A DNA stretch of 64,000 bases. Source: Vespa crabro. Taxonomy: Eukaryota > Arthropoda > Insecta > Hymenoptera > Vespidae. Shown here one piece after another: positions 38,665 through 50,779 of this stretch. The position numbers and the translations under genes were made by a program. Numbering within the stretch: position 1 is the stretch's first letter; every line of letters begins with the position of its first letter. The stretch spans positions 1,605,732-1,669,731 of the forward strand of contig NC_060962.1 in assembly GCF_910589235.1 (NCBI RefSeq), written 5' to 3'. The notes beneath the pieces are model-generated. The model saw only the letters and a list, made by a program, of their open reading frames with translations. It was not told the DNA's origin and searched no databases.

Positions 38665-38807
38665 GGCTGGTAAGCGGCGGTAGTCACGAGAAGCGGCTGC
38701 TGAGCAATCTGCTGGATGCGTATAACGTCCTGGAGCGGCCGGTGGGAAACGAGTCCGACCCCCTCGTCTTGAGCTTCGGCCTTACGCTTATGCAAATAAT
38801 CGACGTC
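38665..38807 (+). CDS. nAChRa7: nAChR alpha subunit (alpha7-like), exon 2: N-terminus of the mature extracellular domain
   Basis: The exon is 143 bp: two bases complete the split Gly codon and 47 codons follow. Visible motifs are HEKRLL (codons 7-12), LLDAYNVLERPV (15-26), the conserved N-glycosylation-type sequon NES (28-30), and LSFGLTLMQIIDV (35-47). These are the N-terminal helix and first beta strand of Cys-loop receptor ligand-binding domains. SFGLTLMQIIDV fits the insect alpha5/alpha7 type better than alpha6, which as I recall has a QQIIDV form. The exon lies between AG (38663-38664) and a GTAAGT donor (38808-38813) and ends in phase 0, matching the family's boundary before DEKNQ. The signal peptide probably ends in the Gly/Ser stretch just before HEKRLL. 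Codons here are GC-rich (CTG, GTC, GAC), unlike the AT-rich flanks, as expected for a constrained exon. Cys-loop, transmembrane and cytoplasmic parts are outside the window. Confidence 0.95.
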
Positions 38808-38937
38808 GTAAGTTCAAACAAACCTTTCAAACTTACTATCCTACAAGCTTAACGAGTCTTTTTCCTGTTCGTGCAATATTATTATAAACGCGCGTTATCG
38901 TCCTCACGTGTTTACCTAATAATAAGGAAAAAAGAAA

Positions 38938-39050
38938 GGGAAAAGAAAAAAAAGAAAAAAAAAAATAGATTACGATATAAATAAAAAACAAATAAATAAA
39001 TAAATAAAAAAAAATAAAATAAAATAAAATAAAATAAAAAAGAGAAAAAC
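38938..39050. repeat. A-rich AAAT/AAAAT repeat soon after exon 2
   Basis: A-rich run, then AATA and AAAAT units, beginning about 130 bp into intron 2. Confidence 0.85.
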
Positions 39051-39199
39051 AAAAGAAAATCGAAAGGATCAATTTTACAAGATCTTTCGGTGATGCTAAT
39101 ATTTGAAAAAAATATATCTATGTCTTTTCGTACGGGTTTCCCTTCGGGAATTTTGTCAAGTATATTTTCGTGACCGACTTTCCCTGCCATTTCTTATTC

Positions 39200-39229
39200 T
39201 CTCTATCTCTTTCTCTTTTTTTTTGCTTT

Positions 39230-39276
<47 letters not shown>

Positions 39277-39295
39277 TTCTTTTTTTCTCTTCTTT
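39200..39295. repeat. Pyrimidine array (CT/T)
   Basis: CT and T runs with a near-pure (CT)n core. Confidence 0.9.
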
Positions 39296-39600
39296 CTTTT
39301 GCTATATTTCTCACCAATGTAATCCATAGCATAATCGCGAGACATACTTTGCATGCATTATACGATTCCGTGAAGATTCAGTCACAGAGAGTCATATAGC
39401 CGACAAACTTTGCCGTTTAATATTAAATCGAGAGGCTAGATAAAATGGCACGTTAATGCTGCAACGGTCTCACATAGTCTCCTTGTTTGACGTAATCTTC
39501 AACGGAGAAAGGGTTCAAAGAGCGCGTGTATCCGTTTATGAAAAAGAATCTTTCCCTTCTTTTTAACCTTCATGAGTATTTCTATAGATCGTTTTTAGAT

Positions 39601-39614
39601 ACATACATGCATAC

Positions 39615-39651
<37 letters not shown>

Positions 39652-39662
39652 CACATATATGT
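39601..39662. repeat. ACATACAT and (TA)n microsatellite
   Basis: ACATACATGCATAC leads into a (TA)n run of about 15 units. Confidence 0.9.
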
Positions 39663-39669
39663 GCTACGA

Positions 39670-41050
39670 TCTATATGAGTAATACTTATTCTTTAATAAG
39701 ATTCTGCTTCGTGTGCTTTGAAAAAGTCTTTCATAAAATTACTAAAATATTCTGAGAGTCTTTGAGCACCTGTATGTGTGTTTGTGTGTGTATAGATAAG
39801 CACGTGCGAGCTTGAGAACACACAGAGTACAAATAAGTTCGATGCACTCTCGATCTGCTTGCTAACTATGCATGTTTTTAAATTGAAACAACAGTTGAAA
39901 GTAAACAAATGTCGAAAATATTGTTGTCTTTGTGTTGTTAAATAAATAGTCAAAGACTGATGAATTAATTTTGCCATATGCCATCAGAGGTCAATGTTTT
40001 AAATCTTAGTAACGATATTAGATTATATCGAGTAATATTAGACGCAAATAGAATACGCTCGTAATGTGTCGTTTAGCGATTAGAAAAAGTGTTAAGTTCA
40101 CATAAGTCCTGTAGAAAAATTCGTAATTTTAATTGTAAGATCAAACGTACCTACTTAACAAGATTATTTCGATTTAGCATTTTAATTTGTAAATTTAAAA
40201 AATATTTCTACGATTTCAATATCACGATAATAAATTATTTAATATTTACCATGGAAAGATTAAAAGGATTCCTTGTTGCTTTGTAATATACGTCTTTTTT
40301 TTAATCCAAGTAAAGATCAATAAAATTCATTTATGAAATTGCATTTTTTCTGATATGAAATTTCAATCTTTTTGTTTTTTAAACATCATAGTTTCAATGC
40401 GATAATTGTAAAAACGATAAAAGCGAAATTTTGAAATGACATTATATTATTATAATATTTATTTCATAATGAGAGAGAAGAGTAGGTATTCTCTTTTTTC
40501 TTTTTTTCTGGAAGAAACGACCACGCAACTAAACTCTAATGAAAGCTAAAAATAGCTTTGTTGCCGTATTTAACGTATCTTTGTTAGGCTGTAATTATAT
40601 CTCAATTATAACAATTATTCTAATAATATGTCCATAGTTGGCATATGCTCAACGATTTAAAATTTGTCTACGGTCTAATTACGTAATATACATATGCGAG
40701 GGTAAAAATTAGGAAGGGAAAATTTAGTCCTCGTCGATGTTGCGGAACGTGTTATTATAAAAGTTTAGATAGAGGATAGGTGTGAATCAAGGATCGAAAG
40801 ACGAGCTTGCACCAGGGTTGGAGTGGAATTGCTTTGTGTGTTCAAAATAGTAGGTGACAAGAGCATCATTAGAAAGGTAATTAAGAACAGAAAGGACATG
40901 CGCTGCTTCGATGATTAGCCGTGTTAACTAAAACTTGATCTAATATAATTAATCTGTGGAAAAGTGAATGAGATCGAGGCGTTTGACATTTCGTAAATGA
41001 ACGTCTCAGGACTTCATCGTCTATTCATTTGTTCTTGAGAGCACTTACGA
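39670..41050. other. Intron 2 stretch with no feature recognised
   Basis: AT-rich DNA without recognisable exons or RNAs. Confidence 0.55.
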
Positions 41051-41059
41051 ATCTTAATC

Positions 41060-41112
41060 TCTTTTTCTTTCTTTCTTTCTATCTTTTTCTTTCTCTCTCT
41101 CTCTCTCTTTAT
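41060..41112. repeat. Pyrimidine tract (CTTT/CT)
   Basis: TTTC units then a short (CT)n. Confidence 0.85.
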
Positions 41113-41586
41113 CTTTGGTAAAAGACTTTCTAGAAACATTAAAAAGTATGGTCCACTTTTTTCCACGCTTTCTCGACGCGACGTGTTTCCGTTTTTCTCG
41201 TTCCGGTCGTTGTCTGCGAACGACGATTTCATGATGGGTTATGTTTTTGTTCGTGCACGAACTCGGAGCTTTCTTAATATCTCTCCGTGGAATTAGCCGA
41301 GCATTATGAAAGCCGAGCATCGAAAAGCTCGAAGTAATCGGAACTGCATCGATGTTACCCATTCGAAAACTTTCGAAGATATTACATTAGAGTAAAAGTA
41401 TTATTCGAATAATTTTTTTTTCTTTTTCTTTATTAATAGGATTTATTTCGAGAAGGATAAATTTATATTTTTCTTCTATGATATCCTCTTTCGATCGAAT
41501 ACAAAGATGTATAAAGAAGAGAATAAGAGTTGTATAAAGGAGTCACATTTGTCAACATTTCGTCATTTAATCCCATTTCATACGTA

Positions 41587-41588
<2 letters not shown>

Positions 41589-41652
<64 letters not shown>
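41589..41652. repeat. Perfect (TA)32 array
   Basis: Uninterrupted for 64 bp. Confidence 0.97.
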
Positions 41653-41658
<6 letters not shown>

Positions 41659-41659
41659 T

Positions 41660-42210
41660 TTCCTGAACGAGGCTGCTGAATGCGAAACATATTTTCGAGA
41701 GTAATTTAGGCATTCCTCCCAAGCAGTTAACGTTAACATCATTTAGAAAGGTAGAAAGGTTTTGCAGTACAAGGGACTACCATTCATTTTATTTTACTGT
41801 ATGCTATGTGGAGAGAGTTAAAAGTAATTCAGATTTTGTAATGAGAAAAAAGATAAAACATGAACGTCTTTATCGACATTTATTTAATTAATAAATAATT
41901 TCGTATTCGTCGTCAATGATCGATACTTTTATTCGACTTTCGATAAAATTCATTTATTCACTTTAAAACAAATGTAACTTTTAATAATGTGCCGATTAGT
42001 GTTCGATGAATGGATGGGAATACAAACAGGTCTCAAAATCGTACCAAAGGATCTCGTAATTTTTTTAGTTCGATAATAAAAGGGAACAGTGTTCTTGCAA
42101 TGAATCCATAAGGATTCTAATATCCAAAATATCGGTAAGAAACACTATGGCAATTGATGAGCGAGAAGCGTGATCTCTTTATAGGTTTGTATTGACCCAC
42201 CGAGCAAAAA
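41660..42210. other. Intron 2 stretch with no feature recognised
   Basis: AT-rich sequence. Confidence 0.55.
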
Positions 42211-42226
42211 CAGAAAGAGAGAAAGA

Positions 42227-42266
<40 letters not shown>
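42211..42266. repeat. (GA)n array
   Basis: Ends in about 18 perfect GA units. Confidence 0.95.
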
Positions 42267-42268
<2 letters not shown>

Positions 42269-42269
42269 A

Positions 42270-43045
42270 GAGAGCAATATTGCGACATTCGGTACCTAGG
42301 TGAAACGTGCCTTCGAATACGAAACAGCAGATACATACGAGTACGAACAGCTAGCTACGCATATACTGCGTCAGAATATAATGTATCACAGTTCTGCGTG
42401 TAGTGTGCGATGCAAGCCGTGCAATAATTAATATTCCATTAGATACACGTTGTTTCTTGCGCATTCGTCTTGCCCTGTTAATTCTAAGTAAATTTAATAA
42501 TTCGATTTCTTTATTAAAATATAAATTTCTTCGAGAAATTATATATTTTTATATTTTTTTAACTGTTTCTTTTTTGTTTATTATTTTATCCTAGATATAT
42601 TTATGTATTTATTATAATTCATTTGTTATCAATTTTATCTATATTTTTAATTCGAATATCAATTAAATTTTCATTATTGTTTGATTGATCAATAGCACTG
42701 ATTAAATTAATGTAAATTCAATCAATCGATTATTCGTTTGCTCTGTATCGTAATCGTTTAAAGTTAATCGACTGTTTATGATCGTGCATCGATTTATACA
42801 TGAGAATAAAGATCGAAGCGTCAAGAAATTTAGAAGCTTTTCGCTTTCGGTATTTCGAAATTCACGCCAAGTAACGTCGCGACTTAATTGAAATGGGCTT
42901 ACCATTCGGCTAGGTAGACTTAGTCTTGAAATTAGCCAAGTTGGAAAGCCTCATAGCCGGTAGGTACGAGTAAGAAGCCATTTTCATCCGAAGAAGAAAC
43001 AAATAGAGAAGTGGAAGATAGACAAAGAGACTGAGGGACAGAGGA
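42270..43045. other. Intron 2 stretch with no feature recognised
   Basis: AT-rich sequence. Confidence 0.55.
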
Positions 43046-43048
43046 AAG

Positions 43049-43183
43049 GAGAGAGAGAGAAAGAGAGAAAGAGAGAAAGGGAGAGAGAAAGAGCGAGAGA
43101 GAGAGGGAGAAAGGGAAAGAGAAAGAGAGAGAAAGAGTGAGAGAGAGAGGGAGAAAGGGAAAGAGAAAGAGCGAGAGAGAGAA

Positions 43184-43231
<48 letters not shown>
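43049..43231. repeat. Long purine array with higher-order units
   Basis: A unit of roughly 50 bp containing GAGAGGGAGAAAGGGAAAGA occurs twice, followed by a pure (GA)n of about 20 units. Confidence 0.93.
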
Positions 43232-43234
<3 letters not shown>

Positions 43235-43239
43235 TTGTG

Positions 43240-44395
43240 CATGCGCGAACAACACCACTATACACGAGTAATTCTAGCAAGTAAGAGAAACTCGAAAGCG
43301 TTATCGTCGATGAGCGTAATATACATATTTCAGAATAGGGAATCTTAGTTTAGGTCTTCCTTATCTCACGACGAGTTTGTCTCGCGGCTAAATGAAGTAT
43401 CTCGAAACCAATTGTCCTCCTTGTTTCTCTTTAGTCGTGTATACCATAGAGACTTAGTTACGGTTTGTTGATAGAATAGTAAAGATAGAAATGTCTAGAT
43501 AATGCCTTTGTAAAAGAGTTCTTAACTTATATATATCCAAATATATCATGGATAAACGGATCTCTCAAAAAATTCTAGAATTCGAATTGGACTCCGATAA
43601 ATGGAGTTCCATTGTGGTTCAATCCAATAATAGCGTGTCCGAACGACGAAATAAAATAGTCGTAAGCTCGCGTTTTGCATCGTTTTCGTTTCTTATCTCG
43701 CTCAAGACACTCTTTAGATTGTCGGATTTCTTGCTGCCCCAAACAGCTAACCAAAAGACTTGAATTAAGAAAATTGCTAGAGGGGAAATGCTTATTTTCC
43801 TAAAAGACTTACCATCTAAAGGCTTTCCAAATGGACTCGGAAATTTCGACTATATACCTCGAAATCCCGTAGTTTTTAAAGTTTCAAAAGATTCGTCAGT
43901 ATTTACACCGAGAACGAGCAAGAAATTCTGGTATTAATTGATGGCTGAGAAAATATAATACATGGACGGGCAGTGACCTAAAATTTCGAATGTTGATCAG
44001 AATAAACATATAAGAGGATTAGATTATCTTTGTTAACGACCGAGACGGTATTATCAATGGACGTAATTTAAACGCTCATTGTTCTCTTCGTTTACATGAT
44101 CCATAGGCAAGTGTAATTAATCAGGAAGAAAACTTGGCACTGCGGAATCACAAGTGATTCCACTTGCTGGAGAAAAAAAATTCCAATGGAATTCCTTTCA
44201 CCGATCGAATTCGACTAGTTTTACGGTGACATCGTCGTACAAAATGATGCATAGCATCAAAGATGCGCCAGCACGAAAAGGAGCTTGCAAAGTGGATTTG
44301 TTCGGTTAGAAAATGCAGAACGCGCTTCAACACCAATACCAATGCTGTCCATGATCATTGCGATCAACAACGACTGTGGAAGTAGAGGAGATAAA
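43240..44395. other. Intron 2 stretch with one perfect palindrome
   Basis: At 44144-44161, GGAATCAC-AA-GTGATTCC is an 8-bp perfect inverted repeat with a 2-base centre. No other feature recognised. Confidence 0.6.
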
Positions 44396-44398
44396 AAA

Positions 44399-44460
<62 letters not shown>

Positions 44461-44520
44461 AAAGAGAGAGACAGATAGACACAATTTTAAGTGTGTGTGT
44501 GTGAGAGAGAGAGAAAGAGG
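44396..44520. repeat. (AG)n array followed by a short GTGTGT run
   Basis: GA units to about 44470, then a spacer, then (GT)5 and GAGAGA. Confidence 0.92.
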
Positions 44521-44529
44521 TGAGTAGTA

Positions 44530-45270
44530 AAAGAGGATGCTGGTAGATGTAGCATGAGCCAATGCGCATTCGTACTCTCTCGTTTAGTATGCTACCTCAC
44601 GTACCGTAAAAAGTTTCAGCAGCGCCATACGTCGTATTAACTGTCTACCCACGACGGTATCCAATCTTCCACGTGCACGACACGACACAACCCCGTTGCA
44701 TAGAGACAGACGATATACCACGATCCCTCTGTTCTAAGTCTTTTTTCTTTTTGCTATTTGGAACATGTGAGATCTTTATTCTTTTTCCAACGTTACTGCG
44801 ATTTTTTCGTAATCGTTTTTTTCCTTTTTCGCTTTTTTCTCTGTCTGTTTTTCTGTTTGTCTATCTGTGTATTTGTCTCTCTTTTTTTTGTTTATTATTA
44901 TTTTTTTCGTGTTTACCGTTACTTTGGTAAAAAGAAGCAGAGAAAAGACAAATCTAAAAAAACAAAACCGATTTAAGTTATAAGTATGTTATATTGAAAT
45001 AAAATATTTTCGCGAAATCTTATTTCATGGTTTTCATTTATTGAGTTACTTTAATATATCCATATTTTCAACGTTGAAACTTTAAAGACACGAATATCAT
45101 GTGTAATATCAATGTCGGTAATATTTTATACGTGTATCTATACATATATATTAAAAGAGCGATTAAAAAGTGTTAAAAGAAATAAATTTCCGATAACATT
45201 TATTCAATTTATAAGATTAAATTTGATGTATGCATTGATAAAATGAGAGCCTAGTTAAAAAAAGTAAAAG
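44530..45270. other. Intron 2 stretch with T-rich patches
   Basis: T-rich at 44740-44920. Nothing recognised. Confidence 0.55.
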
Positions 45271-45271
45271 G

Positions 45272-45273
<2 letters not shown>

Positions 45274-45327
<54 letters not shown>
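45274..45327. repeat. Perfect (AT)27 array
   Basis: Uninterrupted. Confidence 0.97.
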
Positions 45328-45333
<6 letters not shown>

Positions 45334-46025
45334 TACGTGATGATACTATAATTATGTTACCAAAAATATTATATCTCTTTTGGAACATCAGTAGTAGAAG
45401 AGAGTAAATTTTTAATATGGTCATCGTAGTTTTCTTTTACTACTCGATATTCATCCACCTCCATCATCTCACCGATCATACGTGATCCGTGTTTCCTCGA
45501 TTTTCCACTGTGGGGATAGCTTATCCTACTTTCGAAGGCGGTAAACGTGTGACCCGTAGGGCCGCATCAGAACTTGTCGTCTTCTTCTCTCTGTGAGTCC
45601 GTCGTTAACGGATATGTGAGAAACCTCTTTTCCTCGATCCGATTTCATAGATTCTGCTCACACGTATTTCAAGCAGAATGTGCGACGTTTCCAGCGCTTG
45701 TTTGGAAAAACTTTCGCGAGAAATAGTACGAAGACGACGTACTTATATTCTCATCCATTTATATACGTACAATGTTATGAGCTGTTAAAGTTAGACAACA
45801 TTTTTCTTTGCACTCTATCGTTCCTCGATGATCGTAACATTTCTTTATTTATTTTTTTTTTACTTTTCTTTCATAACAACAAATTAACTTTTTAAAAGTT
45901 TCTCTTAAAAAAAGAATTACTTTTAGGGATTTAATTGGTGTTATAAAATGATGGGAAAAAATTTTCATTTACGCGCGCATTCTTAAAAAGTTAGTTTGTT
46001 ATTAAATAATTGTATGTATTTTTAA

Positions 46026-46101
46026 TATATATATATACACACACACACACATACATGTACACACACTCACATACATGTACACACACACACACACACACAC
46101 A
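46026..46101. repeat. (TA)n and (CA)n compound microsatellite
   Basis: Short TA run, (AC)n, ATACATGTACAC repeated twice, then (CA) of about 11 units. Confidence 0.92.
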
Positions 46102-47374
46102 TATTACCTTTATCATAACAACTCATTTCAATAGCTGCCTATACATACTCATTTTGACAAGGATAGATAGCGTCAACGTCTAATTCCAAATTGGATCCCT
46201 CATTGCTCATGCACATCGGCCGAGCTTCTATCGAGGGCAATCACGTGTGATCCATAATCAATGTGCAATGGTTGAACATCATCCAAGTGGTAGGTCAAAG
46301 GAGGGTACTGTTAGGAAGGTTTGCACTCTGTATCAAATTCCGTGGCCCGGTTTCCTTCATTCGGATATGTTAGCTCACGTAATATCGTCAGCAATAATTC
46401 TGGACACACTTTCGAAATTCTCTGTGTACACGAATTTTTTCGGCACGTATCCGCATTGCAGGAAGTGTCTCGAAAGCTTTTACCCCGCCAAAAATGAAAG
46501 TTTACATAGGTATCTACCAATATTTGTCTTTAAATTATATCAACGAGATTTATTAATTTCTTCTGATCGTAATTACAAGTTCGTTTAATTTCTTTGATCA
46601 TGATTCATGGTAAAGACAATTGCCTCGGTTGTTTCTATTAAAATTTGTAATATTATTTTAAATATAGGAGCAATATAGTCGCGAGGTATTCGTATTATTA
46701 TTATTATATTAAAATTCTTTAATATATTCTTTATGAAACTGATGTTCTCGTTTTAATATCGCTTGTCTTTGATGAAAAACCGATAATAAGTAATAAGCAT
46801 GGTAACAATATATGGTCCTTAGCTCTTTGATCTTGCGTATACGGACGTTTCTCGATAATAAAAGGTATAATGAAATTGGTTTTGACAGGTATGTAATTTT
46901 TTTTCAGTGGAGATTTTTCTATCAGTTCAGCTAGACGATCGACAGAATAAACGATGATTCAAGATGGAAAGCTGGAAGGATAGGTAGAAGGTGAAAGCTA
47001 AAGGGAATTTGTCAGTTAGTTCTTTTTTCATTTCTAAAAAACGTAATGCCGTCTTTTTCTATCGTGGATATTAAAATCTATCCTCTTTGACACCGATCTT
47101 CTTTTCATCCTTCGTTCTCTCTTTTTTTCCTTTCTTTTTTTATTTTAATAAAACTAGAACTCGTGCTAATTCGCAGATATCTTCTAATCAAGCGAAAACA
47201 ATTTGGGACGCATTTTCCGTTCGTTGTCACACGTAACACGAGCCATTCCTTTCAAATAATGTCTATCTAATCTTGCACTGGATTGGATTTGCAATTTTTA
47301 CAATATCCCATATTTTTTTCTCGGTGATCTAATCTACTGACGATTCACCTTGAAAATTCGATTTAGGTAAAAGT

Positions 47375-47375
47375 C

Positions 47376-47406
<31 letters not shown>
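47375..47406. repeat. (GA)n array
   Basis: About 13 units after AGAGAGAAAGA. Confidence 0.92.
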
Positions 47407-48234
47407 TGAAGTTTCAAGTGGATGGACAAGTTAGTTTAAATGACAATTGGTGTTAAAGAATTTATTAGATCGTTGTAGAAAATAAAAGTAGTTCTTTTAA
47501 TAGGAGTTTCATAAGTTTTCTAATTATGTCTTTATTTACTCTTTAACGGAACGGATCGTAAATAAAACGACTAATGTGTGTGCTCACAGAGATTTCAATG
47601 AGTTAATCTGGATTTCAGTCCACGAATTGAGAACAACGAGGAGTTGGTTTGTTTTTTTTTTACCTTCAACATAAAGAGTACGAAATGAAACGTTAGAGAA
47701 GAAAAAGAAAAAGCAAGAAAAAGCAAGAGAAAGAAAGAAAAAGAGAGAAAAAGAAAAAAAGAAAGAAATAAAAGATTTGCAATAATCGATATATCTACAA
47801 CGAGGAAACGTTTGAGATATTTCAGATAAGATTCATGTCGAAAACGAAGTATTTCGTTTGAAAATAAAGAAAGATTATAAAAGTATGGATAACTGGCGTT
47901 CTCACCTAAAAGCACGTTCTTGCTTCTACGCTTTTGAAAAGTTCGCTGAGCTTTGTAATTTCGAACACCCACTCTCACTCCGTGAGAGTTCTACAATTTT
48001 CTAAATTCTTTGAAAACTCTGGGCAACTTGGAACATAAACAAAAGTTTGAAGGTTCTCGAGATTGTAAATATTCGATTAATATGCGAAGTGTGCGCTTTG
48101 AGACTCGTCGAGAAAAGGGGAAAATTTGGTTGGTAACCAAAAATAAAATTTGTTAATGTTGGCGTCTTTCAAATTTGGCTTTAAAGCAATGGAGCGCGTA
48201 ACGTTGAACAATGATATTGTTGTTGATCGTGGAA

Positions 48235-48292
48235 TAAGAAAAGGAGAAAAAAGGGAGAAGAAAAATAAAGAGAGGGAAGAAGAGAGAAAGAC

Positions 48293-48339
<47 letters not shown>

Positions 48340-48370
48340 CGGAGAGAGAGAAAGAGAGAGAGAGAGAGAA
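48235..48370. repeat. Purine array (GA/GAAA)
   Basis: A-rich then GA-rich, with a pure (GA)n core at about 48305-48336. Confidence 0.92.
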
Positions 48371-50650
48371 ATACGTATAACTGCAAAGCGTTAATGGAGT
48401 GGTAGCGTTTCCAGCGATACTTACGCCTTCCAGACTACGATAAAAGGATTCTCCCGTCATTCGTTAATATCGACTAGTCGTAAACGCAACATTTTCCGTA
48501 TTGACCCAGATTTCACTTGGTGTGTTACTATTGCGGAGCTGTGGTTACAACACTTAGAATGCTCACGGAATTCTCCATTTTTACTGACAGAAACGTATGT
48601 TGAAGTGGATCGTCGAATACCTCGCTCGCATTTATGCCCATTTTGACGGTAGATAGAAACAGATAGAAACCGGTGAAAGGTCCTTCGACTATTTTGGACG
48701 TAGCGGAAATATTGAGACGTTTCTTTCCTTTTTTACTATTACATTCTAACGTTTGTGGCATTTCAACGTTTTACTTTTCGCTTGAGGAGGCAGAATTTTC
48801 TTCGGAAGTTCTATAACGCTTAGCTATTTTAAAATGGAAATATATTTGGTAAAACGGCGAACAGCTTTTTCGATGATTTAGAAACGTTTTCCAACAAAAA
48901 TCTACGAGTGGCGTCCGATTTCAAACAGATTTCTCGGTGTTTGCCTCTGCATTGAGATCGAAGTGAAAATGAAATACAATAAAGTGCTATTCGACAATAT
49001 CGAAGATTTAAAAATTTTGATAAAACCATCTTTTTACCTATAGTTTTCCAATGATATATGTCCTGCAGTTATTTTAAATTAAAATCTCAACGTCGTTTGA
49101 AGTTTTATCGATAACCTGCTACACGTGATATGTAGCCACCTGTTGCTCCTGATGAACCGTCTTGTATGATCCGCTATCTCGTGTCTTAGCTATTTCTATA
49201 AATCGTTATGCGATATATATATATTTTGAAGAACGAAGAAAAGCCGAATCATATAAGAGATCGAACTGCCTCAGAAATCTATTGAAAGATTTTATTATTC
49301 TTATAAACTCGTTAAAATCGTTTTCGATATATTCATTTTGGTTTTAAATGAAGATATTTTAGATTATTTTGATCTTATTTTCATTTTGTTTTTTCTTTTT
49401 TGTTCTTTTTTTTAGATATACTAACCATAAGATAATAATACCGAATTTAATTTCGTAAGAGGTATTCCCTCGGTAATTATCGCCATGTGGATTTTTCAGT
49501 TATTAAAGGATTATATCTCTCGCTTCACAACATCCTCATTTCGCATTCGTATTTACGGTCGACTAACGAGGGCAAAAAAATGTAATATTTCTGTAAAAAC
49601 GTTATACCAATATATATATCAAGACATATACTGAATTTTAAAATAATAGTCGCTATGCTCTTAATAAATGCGTGGACTTTCATAAATTCAATTAATTCGT
49701 TTATCTTCCATTAAAGTTGTTGACAATTTTTCGATATTATTTTATCGTCATCAAGAAAATATATAACTTTTAAAGAAGTCACGTAATCGGGGTTTTTGTT
49801 TTCTGTGATATTATGAAAAAAGAAAAGAAAAGAAACATTCTAAAAGAGATTAATATATTTTTCTTATTTCAATTTGGGTCTAAGAAATATATTTTCAGCG
49901 ACAAAGTTAAGTCAGATAACACCTATGAATATTCATATTATCTTACGGAATATACTATCCCAGCTATCGTCTATGAATACCAACTCTTCCGTGATTTTTC
50001 TTTTATTTTTTTCTATATATTCAAATTTTTCGTATTCTCCTTATATCTCGTATAATAAAGCGTACGGGTGTACAAGCGTTTTACTCCTGTATGTTCACTC
50101 TTTTGGAAACGTACATGAACGTTTCATTAGACATTCCATTTATCTTAACTCTTTGAATGGAGAGATTTTTTTTCTTTTTCTTTTTTTCGTTTTCTTTTTT
50201 CTTTTATTTTTTTTGAAAGTAGACATCTGCGGTCGCTATCGTATATATATAAGAGGTGCCTGATATGAAGGTAAAAAATGAAGAGCATCTCCATTTTTGT
50301 CGTCCGGAACCTTTTAAATTATCGATCTCTATCCCTGCACTACAATTATTATTCTTTCGTCGTGAAAATTCGCACAAACGGTGCAGATAATTCGAGCGTA
50401 TTTATCTCGATGAGCAATGACAAGCTTTTATCTCAAATAACCAAATTTTTTTTATCAATTAAAACAAAGCTGGCAAACTGAGTTATAATAGTTATTACAG
50501 TTATAGAGGTATAGAATTTAGAAATAATAATACGCGACGTGATTCCGACGGGACGTCATTGTTTTCGTTATCGCACTTTTTCTATTCCACTTCGTTCCAA
50601 AAGATTCCAGACAGAAAATATAATATACGTAGTGTCCAACGAGGACAAAG

Positions 50651-50654
<4 letters not shown>

Positions 50655-50711
<57 letters not shown>

Positions 50712-50725
50712 GAGAGAGAGAGAAT

Positions 50726-50772
<47 letters not shown>
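50655..50772. repeat. Long (AG)n array
   Basis: About 118 bp of AG with three short interruptions. Confidence 0.96.
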
Positions 50773-50773
<1 letters not shown>

Positions 50774-50779
50774 ACAGTC

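Larger units (their letters stand above)
46110..50650. other. Intron 2 stretch with no gene recognised
   Basis: It contains a 106-codon ATG frame at 46268-46588 (+) of normal composition without a recognisable domain, and purine arrays at 47375-47406 and 48235-48370. The frame length is within what chance gives in a window of this size. Confidence 0.5.

Noticed and set aside
46247..46588. Open frame of 113 codons (106 from ATG at 46268) with non-repetitive composition
   Set aside because: No recognisable motif. A few frames of this length are expected by chance in 64 kb of both strands at this base composition.
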